From positions 2,501-66,500 of the forward strand of contig CAMBEC010000002.1 in the NCBI GenBank assembly GCA_945865485.1: DNA of 64,000 nucleotides, given 5' to 3'. The notes under the pieces were generated by a model, which saw only the letters and a list, made by a program, of their open reading frames with translations, had not been told where the DNA came from and made no database searches. Positions 33,549 to 43,738 of this stretch are shown piece by piece. A program made the position numbers and the translations under genes. Origin of the DNA: Rickettsia typhi (lineage in GTDB: Bacteria > Pseudomonadota > Alphaproteobacteria > Rickettsiales > Rickettsiaceae). The first letter of the stretch is position 1; the number at the start of each line of letters is the position of its first letter.

Positions 33549-34928
33549 TTAAATATGTATCTGTTTTCCGTATGCTTGTAGGACAGACTCATGCATCATC
33601 TCCGACAAAGTTGGGTGTGGAAAAATTGTATTCATTAAATCAAGTTCCGTCCCTTCCATTTCTTTTGCAACCACATATCCTCCAATAAGCTCAGTTACTT
33701 CAGCTCCGATCATATGTGCACCTAACAATTCACCAGTTTTGGCATCAAAAATTGTTTTGATTAAACCATCTGAATCACCTAGAATCAAGGCTTTTCCATT
33801 AGCATAAAATGGAAACCTTCCTATCTTCATCTGATAGCCAGCAGCTTTTGCGGCTTCTTCTGTCAGGCCAACACTTGCAATTTGCGGACTTGAATATGTA
33901 CAGCCAGGTATATTTGTTTTGGTAATAGCATGAGGTTTTTTACCTGCAATAAACTCTGCCGCAATAATTCCTTCGTGACTAGCTTTATGAGCAAGCCATG
34001 GTGCTCCAGCCACATCACCTATCGCAAATATCCCGCTTTCTGCTGTTTGCATCATGCTATTTGTAACTATATGCCCTTTCTCAACAATAACTTTTGTTTT
34101 TTCTAGACCTATATTTTCAACATTGCCAACAATTCCAACAGCCATCAGCAATATTTCTGACTCCAAAGATTCCCTCTTACCATTATAATCAAAAGTTACA
34201 CTTACTCCCTTAGCAGAAGATTTTTGTCCTTCTAATTTAACTCCTATCTTAAATTTTATACCTTTGGCTTCAAAAGCTTTTTTTGCCATAGCTGAAATTT
34301 CAGAATCTTCAACCGGCAATATTCTATCAGCGGCTTCAAGGACTGTGACATCTGATCCAAGAGCATTATAAAAACTAGCAAATTCTATCCCAATAGCACC
34401 AGAACCAACTATTATCATGGATTTAGGCACATTATCTGGCACTAAAGCTTGACGATAATTCCAGATATTTTTGCCATTAGCTTCAAAACCAGGCAAATTT
34501 CTTGCTCGTGCTCCAGTCGCAATGATTATATTCTTTGCGCTTATTTTATCCTTATCATTAACCAATATCTGCCCAGGTCCTTCGAGTTTAGCCGCTCCTT
34601 CTATTACAGTAACTTTATTTTTCTTGAGCAGAGCTTTTATCCCGCCAACTAATTTTGTTGAAACATCACGAGAACGCGCTACGATCTTTGTTATATCAAA
34701 CTCAATATTACTAGCCGAAATTCCAAATTCTTCTGCATGTTTCATTTTTTGATATAACTCAGCTGATTTCAGCAAAGCTTTTGTTGGGATACAACCCCAA
34801 TTAAGACAAATCCCGCCCAAATGTTCCTTCTCAATCAGAGCCGTTTTTTTTCCCAATTGGGCCGCTCTAATCGCTGCAACATAACCACCAGGACCGCCAC
34901 CAATTACCACAACATCAAAATTTTCCAT
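33549..34928 (-). CDS. lpdA: dihydrolipoyl dehydrogenase (E3)
   Basis: A flavoprotein that reoxidises the dihydrolipoyl arm of pyruvate and related dehydrogenase complexes, reducing NAD+. Its 459 residues show the FAD motif VIGGGPGGYVAA, the redox pair GGICLNWGCIPTKAL (Cys41 and Cys46), the NAD-binding GSGAIGIEFASFY, the second FAD stretch IFAIGDVAGAPWLAH, and the C-terminal HPTLSEMMHE with the catalytic His-Glu. It starts ten bases after the E2 gene stop. It may also serve the 2-oxoglutarate complex, but the linkage indicates pyruvate dehydrogenase. Confidence 0.97.
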   Translation of the reverse strand: MENFDVVVIGGGPGGYVAAIRAAQLGKKTALIEKEHLGGICLNWGCIPTKALLKSAELYQKMKHAEEFGISASNIEFDITKIVARSRDVSTKLVGGIKALLKKNKVTVIEGAAKLEGPGQILVNDKDKISAKNIIIATGARARNLPGFEANGKNIWNYRQALVPDNVPKSMIIVGSGAIGIEFASFYNALGSDVTVLEAADRILPVEDSEISAMAKKAFEAKGIKFKIGVKLEGQKSSAKGVSVTFDYNGKRESLESEILLMAVGIVGNVENIGLEKTKVIVEKGHIVTNSMMQTAESGIFAIGDVAGAPWLAHKASHEGIIAAEFIAGKKPHAITKTNIPGCTYSSPQIASVGLTEEAAKAAGYQMKIGRFPFYANGKALILGDSDGLIKTIFDAKTGELLGAHMIGAEVTELIGGYVVAKEMEGTELDLMNTIFPHPTLSEMMHESVLQAYGKQIHI

Positions 34929-34938
34929 AATTATTTCT

Positions 34939-36180
34939 CTAAATAAACATCAATATAGGAGATTCAATATATTTCTTGAACGCAGCTAAAAACTGCGCAC
35001 CAATAGCTCCGTCTACAACTCTATGGTCGCATGATAGATTTACATCCATCACCATTCTCATTTCAATCCTATCTTCAATTACAACCGCTCTTTTGCTGCT
35101 CATACCAACAGCTAGGATACACCCTTGGGGAGGATTAACAATTGCATTAAAGCTCTTGATTCCATACATACCAAGATTGGAAATACTAAACCCTCCACCT
35201 TGAAATTCTTCTGGTTTCAAACTGTTCTCACGAGCTCTCTTAGCCAAATCTTTCATCTCGCTAGAAACTTTAATTATATCTTTCTGATCAGCATTTCGGA
35301 TAAGAGGCGTAATTAAACCTCCGTCAATTGCTACAGCAATTGAAATATCTACGTTATTGTATATTTTTATTGCCTCATCGCTCCAACTCGCATTTGCAGC
35401 AGGCACATCTTTTAAAGCTTTAGCTACTGCCAAAATGACAAAATCATTTACCGATAGTTTTTTATTTTTATCTTCCCCCAACGTATTATTAATCTGCACC
35501 CTGGCCTCTAGGAGTGCATCCATCATACAATCAATTGATAGGTAAAAATGTGGGACAGTAAGTTTAGACTCAAGCAAACGCTTAGCAATAATTTTACGCA
35601 TATTATTGTTTGGCACCAAGCGGAATTCCTCAGTATGCCTAAAAATCTTCCCTTTAGTTTGACTAGATGAGATTACATCTGCTTTGACAATCCTACCATG
35701 AGGTCCACTTCCTATAATATTTGCTAGACTTATACCATCCATGGCTGCAACTCTCCGAGCCAAAGGAGTAGCAAAAACTCTACCAGAACTTGGAGTTGCT
35801 GACGTTGGCATTGGTTGAGAATTAGGTACATTGCTTAATGTTTCTGGCTGTTTTTTATCAGGAGCAGGTTTGACAATAGACACAGGCTTGGCAGACGCTT
35901 CTTTTGTAATAAATTCTGCCAAATCCGATTCATTTTCACCATCCTCAATTAAAACCGCAATCAAAGCGTTTACAGGAACCTCATCTGTTCCCTGCGGTAT
36001 AAGTATTTTTGCCAAAACTCCTTCATCAACAGCTTCAACCTCCATCGTAGCCTTATCAGTTTCTATTTCTGCAATTACATCACCAGCTTTAATAGTATCG
36101 CCTTCATTTTTTAACCATTTTGCAAGATTACCATGTTCCATAGTTGGTGAAAGTGCTGGCATTAAGATTTTTATCGGCAT
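34939..36180 (-). CDS. pdhC: pyruvate dehydrogenase E2, dihydrolipoyl acetyltransferase
   Basis: E2 is the core of the pyruvate dehydrogenase complex and moves the acetyl group from lipoate to CoA. The 413 residues contain one lipoyl domain (EIETDKATMEVEA, Lys43 lipoylated), a Pro/Ser/Ala-rich linker at ~95-130, a peripheral-subunit-binding domain (FATPLARRVAAMDGISLANI, then GSGPHGRIVKADV), and a catalytic domain with DHRVVDGAIGAQFL holding His386 and Asp390. A single lipoyl domain is typical of alphaproteobacterial E2. A 134-bp gap holding a short palindromic repeat separates it from pdhB. Confidence 0.97.
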   Translation of the reverse strand: MPIKILMPALSPTMEHGNLAKWLKNEGDTIKAGDVIAEIETDKATMEVEAVDEGVLAKILIPQGTDEVPVNALIAVLIEDGENESDLAEFITKEASAKPVSIVKPAPDKKQPETLSNVPNSQPMPTSATPSSGRVFATPLARRVAAMDGISLANIIGSGPHGRIVKADVISSSQTKGKIFRHTEEFRLVPNNNMRKIIAKRLLESKLTVPHFYLSIDCMMDALLEARVQINNTLGEDKNKKLSVNDFVILAVAKALKDVPAANASWSDEAIKIYNNVDISIAVAIDGGLITPLIRNADQKDIIKVSSEMKDLAKRARENSLKPEEFQGGGFSISNLGMYGIKSFNAIVNPPQGCILAVGMSSKRAVVIEDRIEMRMVMDVNLSCDHRVVDGAIGAQFLAAFKKYIESPILMFI

Positions 36181-36214
36181 CGTCTCTTCCTTTATTTTTT
36201 AATTATCTTTATAA

Positions 36215-36303
36215 AGTCATCCTGAACTTAAAATAGTCATCCCGGGCTTGACCCGGGATCTTCTTCTGTAACACTAGATCCTGAAACAAGTTCCGGATGA
36301 CTA
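36215..36303. repeat. short TCATCCTGAAC-type palindromic repeat inside the pdh run
   Basis: The outer arms are GTCATCCTGAACTT (from 36216) and AAGTTCCGGATGAC (ending 36301). Between them is the 20-base palindrome-like TCATCCCGGGCTTGACCCGG. It occupies most of the 134 bases between the pdhB stop and the pdhC start. Confidence 0.7.
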
Positions 36304-36314
36304 TGCACCTAGAC

Positions 36315-37301
36315 TCAACCCAATTTAGTATAACAAGCCTTCTTAGCAGCTTCTATAATCTCACTAGTAGTAGGTAGTGACAATTTCTCAAGATTTACTG
36401 CATATGGAAGCGGAACATCTTTACCAGAAACTATCTCAACTGGCGCATCTAAATAATCAAAGGCTTCTCTCATTATTATTGAGCTAATCGTGGCTCCTAT
36501 ACCAGAGAAAAACCACCCTTCTTCAACGCATACCAGGCGATTAGTTTTTACCACGGATTCAATAATGGCATTCTCATCAAGCGGCCTTATTGTTCGCAGA
36601 TCAATCACCTCAGCACTAATCCCAGCTTGAGCAAGTACCTCAGCCGCTTCAAGAGCCATCCCTACTTGTAAGGAAAAAGCAACAATCGTTACATCAGTAC
36701 CTTCTCGTAGCACCTTAGCTTTGCCAATTTCAATTGGTCCAATAGTATCTGGAACTTCAAAACTCTGCCCATACATTATTTCATTCTCTAAGAAAATCAC
36801 CGGATTATCATCTCGAATTGCGCTAATAAGCAAACCCTTGTTATCTTCCGCACTATATGGAGCAATAACTTTTAAACCAGGAATATGTGCATATAATGCT
36901 GCATAATTCTGACTATGCTGTGCGCCAACCCTTGCTGCGGCACCATTGGGACCACGAAACACTATCGGGCAACCAAGCTGACCTCCGGACATATAATTTG
37001 TTTTGGCAGCTGAATTTACTATTTGATCAAATGCTTGCATCGAAAAATTAAAAGTCATAAACTCAACAATAGGCCTAAGCCCACCAAATGCAGCACCAAT
37101 CGCAAGTCCTGCAAATCCATGTTCTGTAATTGGAGTGTCTATCACTCTGCTCGGTCCAAACTCTTCAAGCAAACCTTGAGTTATCTTGTATGCACCCTGA
37201 TATTCTGCTACTTCTTCGCCCATCACAAAGACCCTTTTGTCTCTGTGCATTTCTTCTCTCATGGCTTGGCCTAATGCCTCTCTAACTGTTATCTCTGCCA
37301 T
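36315..37301 (-). CDS. pdhB: pyruvate dehydrogenase E1 beta subunit
   Basis: The beta subunit of the thiamine-dependent E1 decarboxylase. [20 protein letters not shown] starts it, then [20 protein letters not shown] with the ThDP-contacting Glu, [20 protein letters not shown], and a transketolase C-terminal domain. I placed the start at the ATG complementary to 37299-37301 ([10 protein letters not shown]). It has AGGGG five bases upstream and follows the pdhA stop by seven bases. The frame could be read 14 codons further upstream, but that would overlap pdhA and give an N-terminus the family lacks. That makes 328 residues. Confidence 0.96.
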   Translation of the reverse strand: MAEITVREALGQAMREEMHRDKRVFVMGEEVAEYQGAYKITQGLLEEFGPSRVIDTPITEHGFAGLAIGAAFGGLRPIVEFMTFNFSMQAFDQIVNSAAKTNYMSGGQLGCPIVFRGPNGAAARVGAQHSQNYAALYAHIPGLKVIAPYSAEDNKGLLISAIRDDNPVIFLENEIMYGQSFEVPDTIGPIEIGKAKVLREGTDVTIVAFSLQVGMALEAAEVLAQAGISAEVIDLRTIRPLDENAIIESVVKTNRLVCVEEGWFFSGIGATISSIIMREAFDYLDAPVEIVSGKDVPLPYAVNLEKLSLPTTSEIIEAAKKACYTKLG

Positions 37302-37308
37302 AATCCCC

Positions 37309-38286
37309 TTACTTAAAAATATCTGTAAAAAGCTCGTCTTCACTTGGAAGAGCTTCCGTTGTTGCGAATTCAGCTACTTCAGCTATTGTTTTTTTAACTT
37401 TATTTTCTATTTCCTTCAGTTGCTCTTCGCTTGCATATGATTTATCTATAATTATCTGCCTAACTGCAGCAACTGGGTCATGGTTCTTTTTCTCTTCAAC
37501 TTCGTCTTTAGTCCTATATTTTGCTGGATCAGACATTGAATGACCACGATAGCGATAAGTTTTTGCTTCAATTATTATAGGACCGTTTCCACTTCGAACG
37601 TATTGTACCGCTTGCATCGCAGCATTGTAAATGGACTCGATATTCATACCATCAGCTTGAAAACCAGGAATTCCAAAAGACTCTCCTTTCCTATACAAAT
37701 CTGTCATTGCAGTTGATCTTACGACAGATGTACCCATTGAGTATTCATTATTTTCTATCACATATACTACAGGCAACTTCCAAAGCGCTGCCATGTTAAA
37801 AGCTTCATACACTTGCCCTTGATTTACAGCTCCATCTCCAAGAAAAGTAAAGCACAACTTGTTTGTATTGTTATATTTTTCTGCAAAAGCCAAACCAGTT
37901 CCAATAGGTACCTGAGCGCCCACAATTCCATGGCCCCCGTAGAACCTTCCTTCACTATTGAACATATGCATTGACCCGCCCTTGCCTTTTGAGCAACCCG
38001 AGGCTCTGCCAGTGAGTTCGGCCATAACATATTTAGGGTCGATACCAGAAGCAATTATATGGCCATGATCTCTATAACTGGTTATAGTACTATCATCCTT
38101 ATCTTTTGCCAGATCAATACCAGCAATCACTGCTTCTTGGCCAATATAGAGATGGCAAAAGCCACCTATTAAGCCCATACCATAAAGCTGTCCGCATTTT
38201 TCTTCAAACCTCCTTATTAATAACATCTTCTCATACGAGTCAACGTATTGCTTAAGGTTTAGCTTATATTTTCCTAATTCAAACAT
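37309..38286 (-). CDS. pdhA: pyruvate dehydrogenase E1 alpha subunit
   Basis: The alpha subunit of E1, which binds thiamine diphosphate and decarboxylates pyruvate. The 325 residues show [49 protein letters not shown], the ThDP motif [20 protein letters not shown] to VIENN, and the phosphorylation-loop-like [14 protein letters not shown]. It is first in the operon pdhA-pdhB-pdhC-lpdA-chpT-fumC and has a good candidate promoter directly upstream. Confidence 0.97.
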   Translation of the reverse strand: MFELGKYKLNLKQYVDSYEKMLLIRRFEEKCGQLYGMGLIGGFCHLYIGQEAVIAGIDLAKDKDDSTITSYRDHGHIIASGIDPKYVMAELTGRASGCSKGKGGSMHMFNSEGRFYGGHGIVGAQVPIGTGLAFAEKYNNTNKLCFTFLGDGAVNQGQVYEAFNMAALWKLPVVYVIENNEYSMGTSVVRSTAMTDLYRKGESFGIPGFQADGMNIESIYNAAMQAVQYVRSGNGPIIIEAKTYRYRGHSMSDPAKYRTKDEVEEKKNHDPVAAVRQIIIDKSYASEEQLKEIENKVKKTIAEVAEFATTEALPSEDELFTDIFK

Positions 38287-38313
38287 ACCTAATCAATTTT
38301 AAAATAAATTGTG

Positions 38314-38342
38314 ACCATAATACGGAGCCTAAGTCTTGTCAA
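38314..38342 (-). promoter_or_regulatory. candidate sigma-70 promoter of the pdh operon
   Basis: On the minus strand a consensus TTGACA (complement of 38337-38342) is followed after 17 bases by TATGGT (complement of 38314-38319). Transcription would begin near 38307, about 20 bases before the pdhA ATG, giving a very short leader. Confidence 0.55.
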
Positions 38343-38533
38343 CAAGCTCTTATTATCTTAAGAGACTTGGTAGTATAAATTTTTTCATACCAATTCCCAA
38401 GTTTTAATATACAAATATCAGAATATATTTTAGAAATATATGACATTTACTACAGTTTTCCTTGCAAGTTACATCAACACACATTATAGTCGTATTGTTA
38501 CTAGTGTATTAAATAATCTTTATGTATTAATGT

Positions 38534-38752
38534 ATGTCTAAAAATAAACCTCAACAAAAACTAGTGTCATTTACTGACAATCAAGTTGAATTAGATAAAA
38601 TTTCCGAAGATATCAAAAATGGCTGGTCAGTAATCAGCCTGGTAAAAAACGGAAGTTACTACGTTGGCATCATGGAGCTTAATTCGAATTTCAGCGAAAC
38701 AAAAGAAACCGTTTTTATCCCGCCTAGAAAAAGAATCAAGATCTCTAGATAG
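38534..38752 (+). CDS. small conserved-type Rickettsiales protein (DUF2674-like)
   Basis: A 72-residue basic protein. IKNGWSVISLVKNGSYYVGI is a clear two-strand core with Trp and Tyr, followed by VFIPPRKRIKIS at the C-terminus. From memory this resembles a small family conserved in Rickettsia (DUF2674) with no known role. It has no signal peptide or membrane segment. The gene is isolated and diverges from pdhA, with a ~300-bp empty stretch behind it. The family call needs a profile search, but the frame is intact with an ATG start. Confidence 0.62.
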   Translation: MSKNKPQQKLVSFTDNQVELDKISEDIKNGWSVISLVKNGSYYVGIMELNSNFSETKETVFIPPRKRIKISR

Positions 38753-39050
38753 TCGTTAAAAAAAACTTTCACCGCTTTTACCAGTTTTAATTTCTGAATA
38801 TGCAATCGATCCTGCATATGCAATTCTGGACATTACATCGATATCTTAGTGCCCTATAACACCCTTAAGAATGTGAAGCGCCGACATTTAAGATGTCTCA
38901 AAGGAGATGATAGCGTAACGTAGACGGAATCAATGACAGATAACTAATAATATTTATTTCTTCTGATATTCATGCTTCTTAGAGACTATAGAACTTACAG
39001 ACACAAACTCAATATCTTTTACTTCTAATCGCTTTTAAAGAATAAAATCC
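38753..39050. other. 298-bp gene-free stretch
   Basis: It lies between two convergent 3' ends (the small orphan and pccA). I see no substantial open frame, no copy of the large palindromic element and no tRNA. A GATCCTGCATATGCAATTC stretch near 38810 is a weak local palindrome (TGCATATGCA). No terminator with a stable stem and U tract is evident. Confidence 0.45.
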
Positions 39051-41048
39051 CTACTCAAATTCAATTAGCAACTGCCCACCTGATACATTTTCTAATGGAA
39101 CAATATTAATCTTTGCGATCTTACCAGAACGCTCCGCTGTAATAATGTTTTCCATTTTCATTGCCGTAAGCACAATCAACTCTTGGCCAGGAACCACTAT
39201 ATCTCCAACAGCAACACTGATGCCTACAATTTGCCCAGATAATGGTGCTAGTAATTCCAACATTCCTTCAACATCATCTCTTTTAAGCATTAAAGATTCA
39301 AGTTCGGACATTCTTGGCGACCTGACATAGGTTTCTACCGATATCCCAGAATATGTCAGCCTATATCCAGTCACTATCCTTTCAACTTTGATATTTACCT
39401 TTTGGCCATTTATAATTGCTGTAATTAGTGGGCTGCCTATATTCCAATTACTGCTAATAGTAATTCTGTTTAAACCATGCCTTATATTATAACCATTATC
39501 AACCTGTTTAGTCATTATTGGAAATTGCCCACCATCGATCGATACAATCCAGCGAGTACCAATTTTATTTGACTGATCTGACATTTGATTTTGTAACGAA
39601 GAGGCCCTTTTTTGCTCGGTGAGAAAAGCAAAAATAGCTGTAGATAAGAAGACCTCATTTATTTCCGATGTTAACTTCGCTCCAGAAAAGCCATCTGGGT
39701 ATTCTTCATCGATAAATCCAGTATTAATATCACCATCCATAAATCTCTGGTGGTGAATTAGAGCTTCTAAAAAGCTAATATTATGAGAGATGCCTTGAAT
39801 TACAAAAGAGCTCAAGGATTTTTTCATTAGTTCAATCGCTTCTTCTCTAGTTTTAGCATAAGTACATAATTTTGCGATCATAGCATCGTAATACATACTA
39901 ACTTCACCACCAGGACCAATACCGCTATCGATCCTTACATTTGCGCTCTTAGGCGGCTCATGATATTCTAAAATCCTCCCACTTGAAGGCAAAAAACCAC
40001 GAGAAGGATCTTCAGCACAAATCCTAGACTCAATTGCCCAACCATCTAGCTTAACATCATCTTGAGTAAACGAAAGCTTTTCACCAGCAGCGACTCTAAT
40101 CATCTGCTCAACAAGGTCAATACCTGTAATAAGCTCTGTAACCGGATGCTCAACTTGCAACCTAGTATTCATTTCAAGGAAATAGTAATTTTTATCCTGA
40201 TCCATCATAAATTCAACAGTTCCAGCCGAGTAGTACCCCACTTTCTGAGCTAAAGCCACAACCTCTGAATACATTTTCTTTCTGGTTTCTTCATCAACAA
40301 ATGAACTTGGAGCTTCTTCGATTACTTTTTGATGATACCTTTGAATTGAACATTCACGCTCACCCAAACATACAGCATTACCAAATTGATCAGCCAAAAG
40401 TTGGATCTCGATATGTCTTGGAGATTTAATCAACTTTTCAATAAATACCCTACCATCACTAAAGCAATTTTCAGCCTCAAGCTTAGCTGAAGCATAGGCC
40501 TTTTCCATTTCTTTCACGTTATTAACAACACGCATCCCACGACCACCACCACCAGCTGCTGCCTTGATAATAATCGGGAATTTTATACCTTCTGCTATTT
40601 CAATTGCTTGCTCCAAGCTATGAATTATCCCCATATAACCAGGGACAGTGCTAACACCAGAATCTATAGCAACTTTCTTTGCTTCAATCTTATCTCCCAT
40701 TTGCTTGATAACTTTGGCACTAGGGCCAATCAAAGTTATGCCTTCTCGTTTTAAAATATTAGCAAACTGAGAATTTTCAGCTAAAAATCCATAACCAGGA
40801 TGTACCGCAGTTGCACCGCTAATCCTAATTGCATTAACTATATTTTTGATTGATAAGTAACTTTCTGTAGCAGGAGAATTACCTATGAAATATGCTTCAT
40901 CAGCATATTGCACATGATTAGAGTTTGTATCTGCCTCGGAATATATAGCAACAGATATAATGCCCATTTTACGCAAAGTTCTCATTATGCGTAAGGCGAT
41001 TTCACCTCTGTTTGCTACTAATACTTTTTCAAATAATGGTTTGCTCAT
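39051..41048 (-). CDS. pccA: propionyl-CoA carboxylase alpha subunit (biotin carboxylase/BCCP)
   Basis: The biotin-carrying subunit of propionyl-CoA carboxylase, which fixes bicarbonate onto biotin using ATP. The 665 residues hold a biotin carboxylase domain (VLVANRGEIALRIMRTLRKM, the ATP-grasp loop KAAAGGGGRGMRVV, EMNTRLQVEHPVTE), a middle BT-like domain, and a C-terminal biotinyl domain with AMKMEN, where Lys631 takes biotin. The start lies 18 bases after the pccB stop. Propionyl-CoA from odd-chain or branched compounds is turned into methylmalonyl-CoA. The mutase needed to reach succinyl-CoA is not in the window. Confidence 0.95.
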   Translation of the reverse strand: MSKPLFEKVLVANRGEIALRIMRTLRKMGIISVAIYSEADTNSNHVQYADEAYFIGNSPATESYLSIKNIVNAIRISGATAVHPGYGFLAENSQFANILKREGITLIGPSAKVIKQMGDKIEAKKVAIDSGVSTVPGYMGIIHSLEQAIEIAEGIKFPIIIKAAAGGGGRGMRVVNNVKEMEKAYASAKLEAENCFSDGRVFIEKLIKSPRHIEIQLLADQFGNAVCLGERECSIQRYHQKVIEEAPSSFVDEETRKKMYSEVVALAQKVGYYSAGTVEFMMDQDKNYYFLEMNTRLQVEHPVTELITGIDLVEQMIRVAAGEKLSFTQDDVKLDGWAIESRICAEDPSRGFLPSSGRILEYHEPPKSANVRIDSGIGPGGEVSMYYDAMIAKLCTYAKTREEAIELMKKSLSSFVIQGISHNISFLEALIHHQRFMDGDINTGFIDEEYPDGFSGAKLTSEINEVFLSTAIFAFLTEQKRASSLQNQMSDQSNKIGTRWIVSIDGGQFPIMTKQVDNGYNIRHGLNRITISSNWNIGSPLITAIINGQKVNIKVERIVTGYRLTYSGISVETYVRSPRMSELESLMLKRDDVEGMLELLAPLSGQIVGISVAVGDIVVPGQELIVLTAMKMENIITAERSGKIAKINIVPLENVSGGQLLIEFE

Positions 41049-41066
41049 ATAATTTTTAAACTATCT

Positions 41067-42608
41067 TTACAATGGTAAATTATCATGCTTCTTCCAAGGC
41101 GTTTCAACCTTCTTGGCACGTAAATAATTCAACGATTTACAAATACGCCAACGAGTATTCTGTGGTCTGATAATGTCGTCAAGATATCCCCTGGAAGCAG
41201 CAATAAATGGAGAAGTTATATTTTCTTTATATTCTTCTATTATTTTCTGTTTAGCGACCGGATCCTTACATTCTTCTCTGAAAATAATTTCTGCGGCCCC
41301 TTCTGCTCCCATAACTGCAATTTCTGAGTTTACCCAAGCATAATTAACATCACCTCGTAAATGCTTAGAATTCATCACAATATATGCACCGCCATAAGCC
41401 TTTCTAGTAATAACAGTAATTTTAGGGACGGTAGCTTCAGCGTAAGCATAAAGCAGCTTAGCACCATGTTTGATAATGCCATTATATTCCTGCTCAACGC
41501 CAGGCAAAAACCCAGGAACATCAACAAGAGTAACCAGAGGGATACTAAAGGCGTCACAAAATCTAATAAATCGTGCGGCCTTACGAGAAGCATCAATATC
41601 TAGACATCCAGCCAAGTGAAGCGGCTGATTGGCAACAAAGCCAACAGGCATGCCTTCCATATAGCCAAAACCTATTATTATATTTTTGGCGTAGTCAGGC
41701 TGCAACTCAAAAAACTCTCCTTCATCAACAATCCGAGCTATTAATTCCTTCATATCATAGGACTTATTAGCAATAGTTGGAACCAGAGTATTAAGCGACA
41801 TATCGACTCTATCAGCCGGATCTCTTGTTGACCTAATTGGTAAGACGCCACGATTAGACAGTGGTAGAAAATTAAAAAAGCGCCTCGTTTCAAGCAGTGC
41901 TTCTATATCATTTTTGAAAGCTAGATCCGCTACCCCTGATTTAGTAGTATGAACCCTTGCTCCACCAAGCTTTTCTTGGGTAACTTCTTCGCCCGTAACT
42001 GTCTTAACCACTTCTGGCCCAGTTACAAACATATACGACGATCCTTTTACCATGAAGATAAAATCGGTAAGAGCAGGAGAGTATACCGCTCCACCAGCAC
42101 ACGGCCCCATTACTAAGGTAATCTGAGGAATAACACCGGATGCTTTAACGTTTCTTTGAAACAATTCTCCATATCCTCCAAGCGCATCAACACCTTCTTG
42201 TATCCTAGCACCACCTGAATCATTTATTCCGATTACTGGTGCTCCAATTTCAATTGCAGAATCAATCAGGTTGCAAATTTTCTTTGCATGATATTCTCCA
42301 AGAGAACCGCCAAGAACTGTAAAATCCTGGCTATAGACAAAAACCAATCTACCATTAATTGTTCCATGACCAGTAACAACGCCATCACCAGGGAATTTCT
42401 TATCACTCATCCCAAAGTTATCACAACGATGCTCAACAAACATTCCTGTCTCTTCAAAGCTATCAGGATCCAGCAAAACCTCTAAGCGCTCTCTTGCAGT
42501 AAGCTTTCCTTTTTCATGCTGAGCAACTATCCGCTTGATTCCTCCACCAAGGCGTGCAGCGCTCCTTTTATTTTCAAGTTCCTGCTGATGTAAAGCCTGT
42601 TTACTCAT
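41067..42608 (-). CDS. pccB: propionyl-CoA carboxylase beta subunit (carboxyltransferase)
   Basis: The carboxyltransferase subunit, 513 residues, transfers CO2 from biotin to propionyl-CoA. It has the two crotonase-like halves of acyl-CoA carboxylase beta subunits: [60 protein letters not shown] in the first, and [19 protein letters not shown] with [16 protein letters not shown] in the second, where the paired glycines form the oxyanion holes. It is upstream of pccA in a two-gene operon. The 5' side is bounded by a repeat-filled gap. Confidence 0.96.
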   Translation of the reverse strand: MSKQALHQQELENKRSAARLGGGIKRIVAQHEKGKLTARERLEVLLDPDSFEETGMFVEHRCDNFGMSDKKFPGDGVVTGHGTINGRLVFVYSQDFTVLGGSLGEYHAKKICNLIDSAIEIGAPVIGINDSGGARIQEGVDALGGYGELFQRNVKASGVIPQITLVMGPCAGGAVYSPALTDFIFMVKGSSYMFVTGPEVVKTVTGEEVTQEKLGGARVHTTKSGVADLAFKNDIEALLETRRFFNFLPLSNRGVLPIRSTRDPADRVDMSLNTLVPTIANKSYDMKELIARIVDEGEFFELQPDYAKNIIIGFGYMEGMPVGFVANQPLHLAGCLDIDASRKAARFIRFCDAFSIPLVTLVDVPGFLPGVEQEYNGIIKHGAKLLYAYAEATVPKITVITRKAYGGAYIVMNSKHLRGDVNYAWVNSEIAVMGAEGAAEIIFREECKDPVAKQKIIEEYKENITSPFIAASRGYLDDIIRPQNTRWRICKSLNYLRAKKVETPWKKHDNLPL

Positions 42609-42683
42609 ACTATAAATCTTTAAGATTAATATTAGCGATTATAGTAAATTTTTTGAGAAAGGATAGAAGAAAGTTATTTACCT

Positions 42684-42822
42684 AGCCTGAACTATATATA
42701 ACGAATAAAGTCGTATGATTTTGTACTGAGACTGACCACATACGCACCATCATCCTGAACTTGTAAAAGGTCATCATCAAACTTAGTAAGAGTCATCTTG
42801 AACTTGATTCAGGATGACTTTT
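42684..42822 (+). mobile_element. partial palindromic TIR element, copy C
   Basis: TAGCCTGAACTATATATAAC, AAGTCGTATGATTTTGTACT and ACGCACCATCATCCTGAACT match the left half of the element at 11177. The right half is replaced by TCATCTTGAACTTGATTCAG, a short palindromic repeat. It lies in the 218-bp gap between pccB and the GT2 gene. Confidence 0.65.
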
Positions 42823-42826
42823 TGGT

Positions 42827-43738
42827 TCAGCCTAAATAATATCGCAGCGCCCATACCAAAGGCCGGAAAAATTTAAACGGATTTCCATTGGCAGCTTTCA
42901 TACCTTCTTTCAAGAAAAACCAACTCTCTTTAAAGCCGCCTCTAGTTATTGTTTTGCAAAAACCTACACAACAAAAGTCGTATATAGAACTATTTAATAA
43001 ATAGGTATATTGCGGATATTTGGCTTGTAGAATCTTAATAGCATCAATATGGTCAGTGCGATACGCTGAATTTGTTTCGGTAATATTTGACCCATGCTTT
43101 TGGTAAACATACAAAACTTCTGGAATATAATTTATTCTGCCTTTATTACCAGCCAATATCATAATTTCTTTATAAAAAGCTAGGTCAGCTCCATATCTTA
43201 TTTTAGCAAAAATATTCTCCTTTGGCCTAAATTCAGCTCTAAACATCAATGTTGGTGAATAATATATAGAATCAGCTAAAGCAACTTCAATACCACCAGA
43301 AAGCGGTGGCCTTTTGTCGCTTAAACAATACAGTTCTTTTTGCAGAAAAACGTCAAAAACAGATGCGTCCGTATAGCAAATTATATTATTTGGATCATTT
43401 TCCATCTGCACAACCTGCTTAGCAATTATTGATGGTAAAAATCTATCATCTCCTGCAAGCGCAACTATATATTTACCTTGGCAAGCCCAAATGCATTTAA
43501 ACCAGTTATTTACAGGGCCGGCATTTATCTCATTAATTAACACCTTGATTTTATCAGGATAGTTCTTTGCATACCCCGAAATAATATCAATAGTATTATC
43601 CGTTGAAGCATCATCTGATATTACAATTTCAAAATTTGGGTAATCTTGTTCCAACGCGCTATTTATGGCTTCAGCAATGAATTTACTACTATTGTAAGTA
43701 AGTATGGCTACAGAAACTAAAGGTGACTTAATATTCAT
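42827..43738 (-). CDS. glycosyltransferase family 2
   Basis: A 303-residue GT-A fold glycosyltransferase. PLVSVAILTYNSSKFIAEAI opens the nucleotide-sugar domain, EIVISDDASTDNTIDIISGY follows, and the metal-binding DxD-like LAGDDRFLP is present. The C-terminal part is helical, with no membrane helix. It would add a sugar to a lipid-linked or surface glycan on the cytosolic face; donor and acceptor are unknown. Its start overlaps the last base of the GNAT gene stop, so it is the last gene of a tightly packed five-gene cluster. Confidence 0.9.
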   Translation of the reverse strand: MNIKSPLVSVAILTYNSSKFIAEAINSALEQDYPNFEIVISDDASTDNTIDIISGYAKNYPDKIKVLINEINAGPVNNWFKCIWACQGKYIVALAGDDRFLPSIIAKQVVQMENDPNNIICYTDASVFDVFLQKELYCLSDKRPPLSGGIEVALADSIYYSPTLMFRAEFRPKENIFAKIRYGADLAFYKEIMILAGNKGRINYIPEVLYVYQKHGSNITETNSAYRTDHIDAIKILQAKYPQYTYLLNSSIYDFCCVGFCKTITRGGFKESWFFLKEGMKAANGNPFKFFRPLVWALRYYLG

